Program-made: the position numbers and the translations under genes
In this document: positions 35,061 to 48,595 of the stretch, in pieces
Position numbering within the stretch: the first letter of the stretch is position 1
Layout of the letters: every line of letters begins with the position of its first letter
Assembly (NCBI RefSeq): GCF_964199755.1
Contig: NC_133901.1
Coordinates: forward strand, 4,504,016 to 4,568,015
Direction of reading: 5' to 3'
Source of the DNA: Larus michahellis
Taxonomy: Eukaryota > Chordata > Aves > Charadriiformes > Laridae
Length of the DNA stretch: 64,000 bases
The notes under the pieces: model-generated
Seen by the model: the letters and a program-made list of their open reading frames with translations, nothing else
Told to the model about the DNA's origin: nothing
Database searches by the model: none

Positions 35061-38000
35061 GCAAGCCTGACATTGTTCACTGTGTTTTATCCTTGTTCCA
35101 TACATTTTCTTACGAACAAGCCAGTTTTGAGCTTGTTTGCAAGGACTTAATCTCTTATGCCTGTTAAAGTTGACTTAATCTGCATATAGAAAAGCTCCCA
35201 TGTTCTCCATCTCCCTCATCTTCTTCCAGCCTCTACCCAGTTCTCTGTCTGAACGTGGACAGTGAGTTTTCCTTCTTCACATGTTGCGGGATGTCATAAA
35301 CACGGTCATTAACAAGACACAGCCATCAAAAGTCTTCCTGGCTTTTCATTTTCAGGGTGATAGATCAACTACGTTGGGGGGGTGGGTGTTTTTTTCTACA
35401 TCCCCCTTCACTTATCTAACAGAGCTTTACGTCATTCATAAATGGAATGTGAGAAGACACAAGTCCCAGACTCCACAGGGCAGCGACACAACTTGCACAT
35501 CAGGCCATGGGAGCTGGGAGGCTTGTAGAGCAGGGACATGGCTCCGGAGAGCCTCCTCCATCCCTCCTCCCCGCACAGCGGGGCTGGAGCTGAGGGACGG
35601 GCACATGGTTGGACATGACCAAAATACTGCCATTTCTCGTCCCTTCAATCAAAATGGACGTGCTTTTAGCCGCAATGTTGAAAACGTTAGTTTAAACTTT
35701 AGTGAAATCATGCCCAAATACTAATGCGCTGATGTTTGCGGTGAAGGTCCCTTGGGAAGTGTGGCTGCTACGACTGCCCAGCCTCCCTGAGCTGCCTGTC
35801 CCCGTCCCCGTGATGCTCCTTCAGTACCAACACTTACAGCGCTAAAAGGTGAACTGGATTTGAGAACCGATAGAGGTTAAAAATCTCTGTCAATTGGTAG
35901 TCTTATACTGGATTAGTTCCCTGGCTGGTCCAATGTTACAGTAGGACAGTTGTACTGGTAAAACTGTGGGGATAGTACGGGGACTCAAGTGGTTCAAACA
36001 AGCCCAAAATGCTCCTATACACTTACAGAAATATGTGTTTTCACTTTGGTTTCCTATTTCTCCATCACTCTCCCCTTCCAAGACAGACAAAACCAGAAGA
36101 CAAAACATGCTCAGAGGGTGTCTCAGCCAAGATGCCCGCATCCTCCAACCCCTACCCGCTTTCACGCAAATCCCTAAAGCGTGCTAATAAGCACCAAGAA
36201 ATTTTCAATTCTAAGAGCTCTGCCCAGTTGAATTTAAAGACTGCAGGCTGCATACCCTAAACTGGTACCCTGTCTTTGAAAAAAAGACTGCCTCTGTGCG
36301 TTAATGGCATTCTCAAAACAGTTGCATTATTATTATTATTTTTTTTTTTAAGTTTGCACCATCCCCGAGTAAATCTGTATTATTCAAATGCAACGTGCTG
36401 CAGTGTTTCCTCTCCTCTCCAGTAAAGGAACAGCAGAAAGTGAAAAGAAAGCAACTTTCTCCAGGGATGGAGACACCCCCCAGAGGCTCCTGCCCCCTCA
36501 TCTCACTCCAGCGATCCCAGCTCTCCCCTTCCCAGACATTCTCATGTCGGTCACGGATTATTCATTTAACCTACACACAGCGGAGGAGAGAGAACGCAAT
36601 GTCCTAGAACGATTGTTTGGGAGACACCACTGCTGTTAGTTTTTCATCAATACCTTTTTATTCTCAGCGAAGATCTTCTTGGAAATGTTTTACATGTTGC
36701 AGGTATTTTGTTTCCTCCACTTCAGTCACTTCCAGTCAAGCAGAGGAATATGAACGTACTCGCTCTGTCTCCGCTCATTAGTTCTCAGCACATTTTAATC
36801 AGCAGGTTCCCTTTCAAACTCTTGGGTTTTGTTTGTATTTTCGTAACCGGTTCGTCCTCACAACAATTTAATTTGAAAGAAAATCTACCGTGCAGCGCTA
36901 AATAAGACAGCAATCTTCAGCCAAGTGCACAGGCTAAAATAGCCATCGAACGAATCTGTTACTGCCTCCCAGAAAAACGTGGTGATCTGCCACAATTTTG
37001 GCTGGAGAGAAATCATTAACACAGCACTGGTCTGACCTGGCGACCTGAGGCTTCGTTTCAGTGTACACGGGCAACTGCATAATTAGAAACTAAAGTACAT
37101 GAATTTCACAAATCAACAGCTCTTAATATTATTACCGCGACATCCCTGTTATCTGCACAATTATAGCCCCCCCCTACTGTTTCAGGCTGCTCCTCTATTT
37201 TGTTTAAAGAACATTATCAGACACTCACTTATTTATGTGATTTTCCTCCCCACCAGCAGCTCCTTACATTACAGGGTGGCACCCAGGAAAGCAAAGCTTC
37301 AAAACAAAAACATCTAATTCATCCCCCGAGATGGAAAACATCCATTTTTTGGAAGCACTTGAGCAGAAAAAAAGGCTGCCCAGCCCCTCAGCTTCCCTGG
37401 CGTTACTGCACCTGCACCTGCACTTTGTTTCACCAACTGGGCCCCGATCCCTAGAGACCACAGTGTTCCAGTACGTCCCTATCTCCAACGCCAACAGCAA
37501 GACCAGCGCTCCCTTCTCCACGCTCTCCATGTTGGAATCTGCCCCCATCCCAATCGCCCCCAGCCAAGGCAGATGGGGAGGTTTAACACCTCTTGGCTTT
37601 ACGTTGAAGGTTGTTCCTGCTGACGCAAGAAAAAGCATCATTCATCTCTACTACACCGAGATGCCAGAAGTAGACTGGAATGAACTCAGTAAATGGGGAA
37701 CGATGAGAACAGCTTTTGGTGAGGGTCAAAATGGAGCCATTTCGTTTTTTTTTTTTCAAGGGAGGCTGCAGAGGAGCCCTGAAGCCAGGAGCTAAGTAGA
37801 AAACATGATGAACTAATACATCTCACAATGCGCTAACTTATCCTTCCCCAGCCATCAGCACCTTGAGATCTCTCTCTGATCCACATCTTGAGTACGGAGT
37901 GGACTTTTATTCTGTTAAGCTGGCAGAGATACAGGAAAAAGGTCAACACGCAATTTTTTTTTCCATTTGTGCTCTATTTCAAAATCTTCAGCTCGAAGAG

Positions 38001-41000
38001 AAAAACTGAACGTTTGCAGCATCCCTCACCCCACATCCATCAGGTGATGGACCATGACCAGTACCAGGCTGACCCAATGTTTTCTGGGTGAAGGCCAGCT
38101 TTGGGCCACCTTTCCAAGCCACTCTTCGACATCATCTTTTGCAGGTGGGTGCTGAGGGAAGGGAAACACTGGGACAGCGGTTCCCAAAAGAGTTTTGTGC
38201 TCCCCCAACCTCCCCCAAAACCTTACTTCCAGCCCTAACAGGAGGCATGGACCAAACAGATGGGACGCCTTGGCCCCTCTTATCCAAAGATCTGTTTTCT
38301 AGAAGATACCTTTTGGAAAGCTTATAATGTCTGCTTGTTCGTGGTATGTTTAGAAAGTAACCTCTGCAACGCACCGTCAATATAATCTAGGTTTATAGCC
38401 ATAAGAATAATAACAGGACCCACTGAAGGGGGCAACTTTTCCTTCCTTACCCTTAGAACAGCAAAACTAAGTGGAGAGCAGAAAAAGGCCGGAAGAGAAG
38501 TGATAACAGTCAGATGGGAAGAGTTTTGTTTTCTTCACTGAATTACCTAGCAAATCCACAGGCTAGACAAAGACTACTTGCAGCCAAAAATTGATTTTTA
38601 GCTTGCTTCTCCCAGATAATCTTTCACCGGCTGCTGAATTTGAGCACCTAATCCATATTTACCACAGATAGTCACTTGTCAGATGATTGCGATAATTGAA
38701 AATGGAGATGCCTTAACCTACAGAAGCTCCCCCATAGCAAGAAAAATGACGTTTTCTGGAAGGAGCTTCTGGGCACATCCAGGAGGAATGGAAGACAGAC
38801 CAACAAAGAGCCTGACAGATGATTCCTGCACACAGGCACGTCAGAGGCCAAGGAGAAGATAGGAAGAACAATACTGAGCACAACTGAGTGCGAGTTAACA
38901 GCATCTGAATGAAAGATCTGGGAGAAATTAGGGAAAGCATCCAGTGGCCTGTCAAAACTATACAACCAAGAAGAACTAGATTACTAGGCAGATACCAGTA
39001 CCATGGCTTGCAATAGTATTAATAATTAACAGTAGGTTTAAGTAACAGCAGGCCTAACAAAGCTAAAACCAACAAAATCCACCCCCAAAACGCTCTTACA
39101 GTCATGCAGTTTTATCATCTTTGTGCACCATTACAATCCAACTTCCCAGTGTGGCAGCGACTACGTGTCTTGGCACCTGAAAATGAATCTCACTCAGCAC
39201 ATCATGCTCAGAACTATTTACTGACCTGACAGTCCCGGTACTCCGGTTTGGCAAAGCTCACTATGGAAGCAGAGCCCGGCCTCCAGTTTACCAACTTCAG
39301 CAAAATGCAGTTGGAACCTAAAGTTGTGCTCTTGGAAAACCGGCCAATGTGTTCCTGTTGCTCCAAGCTGAAACCCATTTAGCACTTTAGCTATTAAGCA
39401 GTCATTACTCTGATTAAGGCATTATTTTTTCTTATGACGTTGTTACGGATGTACAGAAAATAGCTTTCGTTACAGTGACAGTCTTCGGTCTGGATGCTGC
39501 TCTTATTTATGATCTACCATCTGGAATATTCAGTTACGGTCGTGAAGTCTGAAGTACCTGCAGATGTACACCGATCAAAACGTAAGAGCAAATTGTTCCA
39601 CTGTGTTTCTATGTAGTTTCGTTTAATTTCTGCTGAATTCCGCACCAAACCAGCGATTCTTTGAACATACTTATGGAAAAGCACCTAATTCTGCATCTCA
39701 CTAGATTCCTAACGTCTGAAACATCTAAACTCAAACATGTAACAAGGTTTTCTCACGCCTCGCTACTTCTCGGAAGATGACGCGCACTGAGTTAACTCAT
39801 GTCTACCAAAAATGTTGGTTTACACCGGTTTCTAGGAAAAAAGCCGAAATGCACGATCGAGTGAAGCTTTTTACACTTGGAACCGTTCTTCCTCTTTCAT
39901 TCGCGCAGCACTCCCTGCAGAGCCCCAAGTACCTGCTCAGAATGCTCTCAATATAATATACCTAATACAATATATCCTTACCGTTAATAGCAATACTCCT
40001 CTACACAATGCAGCAATACGAAATGAAAACAGCCTACCTGAAAGGCTTTTCTGAGTGTTAACTTTATTTAGCCAGGCTTGCAGAGTCAACTGTAGCAGGC
40101 CATGTGTCTTGGCGCTAATTCTTAATTTCCTTTCATCACTGCTTTACCCAATAGGAAAATGATTTTTCCTGCAGGTTTTCGCGAGGATATGTTAATGCAG
40201 CTAATTTTACATTTTAATAGAATTTCACAAGCCAGTAGGCCCGATACATATTAGTAATTGCTGAAGTGGGTGTAAATTGTCTTGATCAAATCATGAGCGT
40301 AAACAGTTTTTTTAATTAGACTGCTGGAAACTTGCAGTAGCCAGATAATGATTACGCTGGCCAACAGGCAGAGGCAGCGCGGTTAGCAGTTTCTCTCTCT
40401 GTGTTTCTGTTCTCCCTCTCCTCACATTAATGCAAACACACATGTCGAGGCTCATACATACGACCACTTCCTAACACACAGAGACTGCACTTGGCAAAGA
40501 CGGCTGCTCAGACCAAACGTCAGACGTGACGTTCCACTTCCGCGGCCAGGGAAATGGCCCTGGACACCGGGACAGATCATCTCCATTTCATTCGTGCCTT
40601 CCCTGCGGTTTGTTATACTTCTTCAAGGAGTCACTAGGTCACAGAAACTGTGTTGGAAGGAAGGGAAACCAGTTTCTTCTGCTATATACAACTTCAGGAT
40701 GCCTGGGGAGAAAGGGTCTCCAGCACCACTGGGTGAAGAAGACAGGAGGGTGGGAGAATCACTGGAAGCTTCATAAAACCGAACCTTTCTGTAGAAAAAA
40801 ATGAGCCCATTTGCACCTCTGCATTGGTTTTACTGTTCAAAGCACATTTTAATTTATCTTGGAAATGACCTCCTGACAAGTGCTTTTTGATTCCTCTCAC
40901 CTTGGAAAATATTGGCATAGATTTTTATAATATGGTACTTTTCTCTCTTTCTTAGAGGCTTTCTATAAACAAGGACATAGCTTACCGTGCGACTGAAATG

Positions 41001-44000
41001 ACAGTACCGCCAGCAGCATCACTAACATCTGGGTTAGCGGGCGCTGAAATGGATGAGATGATACGTCTCCCTTGGCAAACTGGAAAACGTCGCATGTTTT
41101 CCCTTCTCATCCTCAGGCTCTAAAGGCTCTGCTCACAACCTACCAAACAGGAGCCAGGGAAGACGACCTGAACCACGGGAAGGCACCTGAGAGCCTACAG
41201 CTCAGAGGTCCTCTGCTGCCTACACCAGGGTAACAGGCACTCCTGGGATAAGGAATGCGAGAGGTGATGCCTCCTAAAATAAATATTCAAGTTAAGGTAA
41301 AATTCCCCAAGTAGAAGAAATCAGTTCAAGGGATTATGTCATTTGGTTACAAATGTCATTCCTTCCTCGGAGTCATTAGCAGTTTCCAGGACTCCATTGA
41401 TGTATATCTCTGGCCTTTGGGACATTCCTATCCTCCCCAGAAAAACAGTGTGTACACGATAACCGCACCCAATTAATATTTATAGTCTTTAGGCAAGTTC
41501 TGTTTTGTGAGCAATTTTTCATTTATATTACAGAATAGTATCTCCTTAAATGGCAAGCATGTCTCGTTTAGCAAAGTATTTTAAAACGATTTTAGACCCA
41601 CATAAATAATCTTTCGTATGCTATGAAAAGGAAATACTACTATTGTTTACCCAGTGATGTGAGGTCATATCTCATTTATTCAGTAAATAACCATAATAAA
41701 AGAAATTTCAGTTTAGAATGCCAGTAAACACCACCTCTGACAATTTGTTTACAAAAGCGGTCTTTCTAAGAATTGTCAATGATCCTTCGTTGGTATTTTT
41801 AAAGAATATGTTTGAGTTGCTTCTTAGCCAACCTTACCAACGGCTCTCCCTTAAAATATGTATTTTTAGATTTGGATTCTGTACACACACAAAAATCATG
41901 GAATTCATCTCAGCTGCGACATATATTCATCTAGAAGAAACACAAGCAACTGATAACTGACCCACTAATAACGTACTTGCTAATTCTCTTTTTCAGACTG
42001 GATATTGTAAGCATTTTAAGACACTAAGAGGTATAATTAGTTGTAGGAACAACTAAAGACTAATTACCAGTACAGGGGGGAAAAAAAAAATAATCAAAAG
42101 CATTACTATAATTAGGTTCATTTGTTTCACTTGGAGAGGAAAAATCCACAGTATTCTGGATGATTTTCTTGACGTTACTAGAGTTAGGAAATGAAGTCAC
42201 AACGGATAGTTTATTTAAAAAAGAAAGAAATTTTATAGTCCTCTTTACATAAAGGTCAACCACCCTCAACTAACGTTCCCATGTACCGTGCTTTCTAGAA
42301 ACAGATTTTTCTTCATTTCCACTTAATGCTAACACATAATTGAAAGGACAAGAGATGCTAATTTGATCTTCCTAAATGTCACACGCTGGAGAGCAAACGA
42401 GAGCTAAAGCAGGTACATTTCTGATGCGTGCACACCTTTCCAATCCCCGACGTTAATCAGTGTCAGGAGATTTCCAAGTATTTTGCTTCACAGCTCTTGC
42501 GATCAATGAAACATTTAGTCTCCAACAACTGGCCTGTTATACCTCATTACCGCATGGAAAAGTTAAAAACAATTCTTAATGACCAGGACACATTCAAGAG
42601 CACTGGCTGACCATCACTGCATGAAACCGGAGCGGAATCTTTACAGAAAGGCCATTAAAGCTATCAGGGGCAGAATTCAACTTACTAACTATTGCCTCTT
42701 TTAAAAGAATTTGCTCAGCTTTGTATTTCTGTTTGTGAGAATGCTTCAATGGCATTTTAAAGCTAAATCCTATTTCAAACCCCATCAGTAAGCAACGTAT
42801 CAATAACCAAGGGCCTGCTCAGATTCGCTGAAGAAGGGAAAATTGTAATACTGAGTTGAGGGATTTCAAAATAAAGCTGTTAAAAGTAATTCCAGATGTC
42901 TCAGAGAAGACAGTAAGAACATCTGCTGAAAGACTAAGGATATGGCAGGGGTCAGTTCTGAGTTATCCATGTCTACCCCACAGCTTCTTCACCCCAGTCG
43001 GGTGCTATCTCTTCTCTAAAGAGAGGAGAGACCACGGAACCTTCCTACAACCCTTTCAAACCATGAAAGACCCCAAAACTTCCTTCTAGGTCATTTACCC
43101 AATGTCATTTTTTCACCAGGGATTAGCACTTAATTATTCCATCGGATGGCCACAGCATACCTGCGTGAGTCTGCTCCAGCACTGCACAATTAAAGAGGCT
43201 GGTGATGCTCAAAAAACGGTATTCCAGTATTTTTCCCACGCACACACACATGACGGAGGAACCCTTCGGTCACGATGGGGTTTATTTTATGGGAATGATC
43301 TAAGAGAGGTCTCCTACCTCTGTAACTAACTGCTGTTTCGACCAGTTCAGGTGGGGGCTGTCATTCCCTGCTCATTAGGGATGACAGCGTACTGAACGTA
43401 CAAAACTTCGCCGCTGCATCCTGTCATCTCTCGCAGGATCATCGACGCACGCAACGGGGAGCAACAAGGGGCCGTCAGACGGGGAACAAACAAACAGATC
43501 TCATCGCCAAGCCCTGCCAGCTCCAGCTGCTCTCCCAGACGGACCGCAGAGCACCCGTCCCACCCCTCCGCTCTGCCCACGCCGGTACCCACCTCACCCG
43601 CCGGAGGGCTCAGGGCTACAGCTCATTTCAGGTATTACCTGAACTAATTGCTACAAACCCAGCCACTTCAAGAGGCTGCCACCAAGAGAAGCCACTTCAC
43701 GCAAAGGCTCAATTCAAGCAGAGACAATCAGTGCAATGTAGGTCTTCTCTGTTTCTCTGGGAGCTCACGTGGACTATAATGCAAATCTAAAGCTAGGAAG
43801 ACCTAGCAGACTAACAAGTCCAAATTCCTCCTAATTAACAGCTCTTAAGAGACCACGTGCAGCGGGAAAAGTTGGTGAAAAAGCAAAGGATGATGCTAAT
43901 GCCTTATGCAAAAGCAAAGGGGAAAAATCCTTCCTTCTCTGCTGCCAGGTAACGTAACTTATTTTATTCTTACAAGGAAACATTATTTCCTCCAACATAA

Positions 44001-44319
44001 CAACAGGTTTAAAACAATTTACAGCTCTTCCCCATTCCTACCTGCTGTGCTACATGAAAGCAAACAAAAGCAGGCTGCTGGATGTTTCTTTAGAGCGGGC
44101 TTGATCACACGCTGCTGCAGGTGATGGGCTCCTGCCAAGCATCACTGCGCTCCGAAGAAACTGTTTTCATCAGCCAGACTTTCGAACGGGCATTTATATT
44201 CATTGGACGCCTCTCAGTATTGATACAGGGGAGCGTGTACCTTCTCTGCATCAGTACAGTTGAGATGCTGGGAGGTATTTAGGCATTATTCACGGTGGTT
44301 TTATTACGTACAATTAAAG

Positions 44320-44415
44320 CTTTTGGGGCCAGATCTTCAGCTGGCACAAACTCCGTACAGCTCTATTTAAATTAATGGAATCACGCTAATTTACAGAAAA
44401 TTATGATCTGTACTG
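44320..44415. repeat. Degenerate palindromic interspersed repeat (old, MITE-like)
   Basis: The sequence runs GGGGCCAGATCTTCAGCTGG through ATTTAAATTAATGGAATCAC to TTATGATCTG. The ends CAGATC/GATCTG are inverted, and the centre resembles a decayed CATTGAAGTCAATGG palindrome. This layout matches an old palindromic repeat seen in many bird, crocodile and turtle genomes. I cannot name the family with certainty. Confidence 0.45.
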
Positions 44416-45281
44416 AAGGTCTCTAAGGATTATCTACTTGATATGTCAGTTACTTTACCTAATTAAACTAGTTAAGAGTGTTTCTTACTAAATTATGAGC
44501 CATCTATGAAATTTATTCACCGAAGAGCTTAGACTGTTAGGCAATGCTCACATATTGTCTTGCCCTCCTTCCCTTTTTTAATTGAATATCTCTCATCACA
44601 ACTTTGGAGCTACATTATCAAATCTTCCCATAGGAAGTTTGCATGGGAAAATACTTTTTGCTGAGCCCTAACTGTTTAACGTTCATTTTTGGGTTTCTTG
44701 CACACCAAAAGCTCTCATGGCTTTGAAGAAAACTTCAGGGAAGTGAAACATGGTGGATGAGCTCTTCTGCATTCCTATTTCAGAATTATTGTGTAGCTAC
44801 GAAGCTGATGCCAAGCTCCTGTTTTCTAATGCTCCAAATGATTGCAGCTGTAAAATCCTGACCACCACGTTGCCCAAAAAACCCTTGTTCTGCTCCATTT
44901 TGCCTTCCCTAGACCTCTGATTTTGTAACCGTTTGTTTAACTAACACACACGGCACACTGCGTGCAACATCTTTGTTTTGTATATTCCAAAGGGTAAAGC
45001 ACCGTGACCATGAAACTTGGTATTAACTTTTGTTGGCAAAGGGGCCAGGGTTTTGCTAAAATTTCAACAGCACAGCACTGATTTTGATTGTTCTATAATA
45101 ACTTCAACAGCGTCGCGATATAATTTGCTCTGTTAGACTACAGGCAGAGAATCCCTATCAAAAGAATATTTTGTATTTACTTGTAGGTGGGAAGTAATCA
45201 GGAAAACAACGTTTTTCTTACCGTGATTCACAACTGCATTATGACGAGCCAGAATTAATTTTCATCAACAGAAGGAAAAGA

Positions 45282-45701
45282 TTCATAGAATCATAGAATC
45301 TTCATGGTTGGAAAGGACCTTTGAGATCATCGAGTCCAACCATACACACACAAAAAAACCCAAACCCCTACAATCTCTGCCACTAGGGCATGCCCTGAAG
45401 TGCCACATCTGGACGTTTCTTAAACACCTCTAGGGATGGTGACTCAACCCCCTCCCTGGGCAGGCAGTTCCAGTGCCTGACCACTCTTTCGGTAAAGTCA
45501 TTCTTCCTGATATCTAATCTAAACCTCCCCTGCTGCAACTTCAGACCATTTCCTCTGGTCCTGTCATTGTTCACCTGGGAGCAGAGGCCAACCCCCACCT
45601 CTCTGCACCCTCCTTTCAGGGAGTTGTAGAGGGCAATGAGGTCTCCCCTCAGCCTCCTCTTCTCCAAGCTAAACATGCCCGGCTCCCTCAGCCCCTCCTC
45701 A
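45282..45701 (-). mobile_element. CR1 LINE 3' fragment abutting an FNDC3B splice donor
   Basis: The tail units TCATAGAATCATAGAATC on the + strand mark the 3' end. The body runs to CCTCAGCCCCTCCTCA, where it is 5'-truncated at 45701. It belongs to a subfamily with AGAAGAGGAGGCTGAGGGG, shared with the copy at 48596. It lies in the same orientation as FNDC3B, with its 5' end 16 bp from the exon edge at 45718. Confidence 0.93.
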
Positions 45702-45717
45702 TATTGGTATCTCTTAC

Positions 45718-45930
45718 CTTTTATTTCTGTCTTCTATCTGCAAGATGTAGACCATGTCATCGGTGGCGTGAAGCTTGGAACTGCTCTCTCCCCATTTCAG
45801 CTTCAGGCTCTGAGGACCCGCTGCAGCACACTCTAACCGAGGAGGTAAGGGTGGTAACGGCCTGGTTTTTGCTTTAATAAAGTGGCTAAATGGTCCAGCT
45901 CCAATTTCATTGACAGCCTGGATCCTGATC
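45718..45930 (-). CDS. FNDC3B: FNDC3B coding exon: end of one FN3 domain and start of the next
   Basis: A 213-nt exon after ...TTTGCTTTAG, ending AAAAG|GTAAGAG. The first base completes an Arg codon. The 70 codons run [21 protein letters not shown] (F-G strands of one FN3 domain), a Pro-rich linker (RPLPPLPP), then [18 protein letters not shown], the A-B strands of the next domain with its Trp, and continue to QIEDRNK with two bases of the next Arg codon. The linker and the [13 protein letters not shown] segment are characteristic of FNDC3B. A CR1 fragment begins 16 bp beyond the donor, but the donor itself is a strong GTAAGAG. Confidence 0.96.
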
Positions 45931-48595
45931 CTAAAGCAAACAACAAAAAGGTAAGCGTTAAAAGTGCTTTCATGAGGTTCTCGGTATAGAAAAGTCTCAA
46001 GAAACAAGACTGCCTTCTGGAGCTGACTGCTCCATCACTAAGAGTGCCTGCTCCCAGCTACCGTGCTGCGTTGTGGCAAATGAAAAGCTCTGTAAACATA
46101 AGTATTATCATCCTCTTTATATTACAAGAGCTGCAGTGAAGATATCAAGAACTGCAGCAAGGCGAGAAGATTTCTGTAAGCAATCTCAGAACGCGATGGC
46201 AGCGCGTGGACAAGGGACAGCAGCACAGACACAACTGAAACCTGGAAAACATGAAGCGTATAACTATGAATAAAGAAAATGCAGAAGTGTGTTGCAGTTT
46301 TCTAACAAAGGTCATGAACTAATTTAGGTGAAATCATTAAGTGAAAGCATTGGTGTCGCTGCCGTGAAACCCACCTCCATGTTGGTAAGTATCTCTGAAG
46401 ACCAAAGAACAGCATGATTTCACCACGTCAGCACCTCACGAAGCGCACTACTTAAGCATGAAATTCTACCCAGGGCAGCTAACCGAGAAGAAGGTTAAAT
46501 CCACAAACCTTCTACACCTCTTACACAAACTGTGGAATCACTAACCATCAGTGAACTTCTTATTAGATCAAATAGAAGTTGGACTCAAGTCACTCTCACA
46601 AGATGCACAAAGGCTCTCGAGCCATTTGACTCACATTAAGGACAACCAGAAGAAGAAAAAAAAGGAGATCACCTACTTCATTTTTAATTTGGAAATATTC
46701 TTAAGACTGATCCAGTCTTCTAAATTCTATTTCTTTCTTAAGATAATGACGCTCAGCTTCTGTTTTGTCACTCTCTCTTATCTGTCTGCACCTTAGTTTA
46801 ATGATTCGCAGAGCGAGAACCTGCTTGTAGGAAGGAGTGAAGAGTAGTCGTCTTTTACTATGGTAACATCAACAGCCACATCATAACAAAAATGTGCAAT
46901 ATGCATTTCGAAAGAGTTTTCACGATTTCAGATAGGAGATTCTGTGTAAATAGAAATATTGGTACAGACAAGCCAGAAAGGTTTCCAAAGTTTGTTAAAT
47001 CAAAATGAAAATAAGAGAAAACAGGACAGGCAAACGAATACTTTTTTTCTTTTTTTTTTTTAGCTAGATCAACCTAATTTAGATAGCTGGACAGACGCCG
47101 TTTATTTTGGAAATCCTGTGCATAGCAGCCTAGTGTTTTCTCATGGGAAAAGCCTCTCTACAAGAAGCGGTGCTGCTTCTCAAAACTATCAGCCACCAAG
47201 AAGGCAGAACTCCCCAGGGAGGGCGGCAGGGGGAGAAGGGAGAGGAGCAGAACCTGGTCCCCCCCCACGACTGCCTGCTTCGGAGAAAACCGAAGATAAA
47301 TAGAACTGTCTTTGGTTGGCATAGCTACTTGTTTTGATTGAAATAGATAAAGTGATATAAGTTCACGTAAACAACGTATGAAAAATTGCTTTGCTTTGAG
47401 CAGCAAGTTTTCCGCTCTACCATTAGAAGAAGATTAGGTGGAGTTTCAGGGATAGGGGATAAACCCTCCAGGGAACACGATTACTAAAAACCCCCAAAAC
47501 ATATTTTCAGCCATTTCAAGAACAAAAAGAGTTAAATGATAAATAAACAAAATTGCAAAATAATAGAGCCTTACCTACTGATTTGGCAGCTAAAGTAATT
47601 GCCCAGTGCAGGAATGCACCGTGTTCATACAGTCGAGTGTAAACGTGCGGTTAAACCTTTGCCTATTGACCTGGACATTAACAAGGGCAAAGTATTGCCT
47701 GGCGCGGAGCTGCCACTATTCCTTTTAACCTTCCTTTTAGTTTCAGGAAACGCATCCTGACCACCTTACAAACACGGTACGGCATTGATTTCATCCTCCT
47801 CTTCCTAAAAGGTGGACGGATAGGAAGAAAGTTCTAGTGGGATCCTCCTCTGCAACTGCTGCACACAAGCGTTTGACATAAAGAGAACTAAAAGCTTCTC
47901 TAGTATCTTAAGAAGTGTAATTAATATAGGCATTGATTTTATTTCATATTATGGTATTGGTTTGCTTCAGACCGAAAAGTCATTACATTAATAGTTAATA
48001 GTCTTTCCAGTAAAAAAAGTGAAAACTGCCTGAATTTTTACTGGATTCTGGCAAGTCACCCGTTAGCCCGTACACATGAACAAGAGCAGCTACATTACAA
48101 AATGCTACTACCTTTTCGTAGACCGATTACAGCAACACGCTCTAGAGCACACAGCCTTTTTTTTGGGTGCGTTTTATTTTGTATTATTCTAAGTCCCAGT
48201 AACAACAAAGCCTCTCCTGTCCTCAAGCACCGCGACTTTAACTCATTTCCAAATGGCAGCCACTGCGCTTGAAAACAAGCAGCGATTGAAACGAATCTCT
48301 CTTGAATACCACGCTCCCGAAGCATAAGCCGACAGATGTGCTTTTTAGACATCTGCATTTACTTGTCTTCCCCTCGCCAGGTATTTGCACAAGGTAAAAA
48401 AGCGTCTCTCCCTCTCCTCTCATCTGATGCTGCTCCCATCTGCCGCACGGTGTGGCTGCTCCCACCTTCCGACCACACAAATACGCGCAACTCCCCCCCG
48501 CCGCTTCTGACGGAAACTCTTATGCCTTAAAAATAGAGATAGGCATCTTTCCAAATGAATGAGGACACCGGGAAAGCAAGAATTGATTTACTTGA

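Larger units (their letters stand above)
31912..45717 (-). other. FNDC3B: FNDC3B intron, longest in the window
   Basis: A 13.8-kb GT-AG intron in phase 2. It holds a + strand CR1 (34803-35060), a - strand CR1 (45282-45701) ending 16 bp from the donor, an old palindromic repeat near 44320-44415 and homopolymers. A stretch at about 40060-40400 is rich in TAATTA/TGATTA-type cores and looks like candidate conserved noncoding DNA. The 154-codon open frame at 37331-37795 has no recognisable homology. No gene is supported. Confidence 0.88.

Noticed and set aside
37331..37795. 154-codon open frame on the + strand
   Set aside because: No recognisable family, low-complexity Ser/Pro/Leu stretches and a poly-F end from a T run. 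It is compatible with chance in 64 kb of six-frame sequence.
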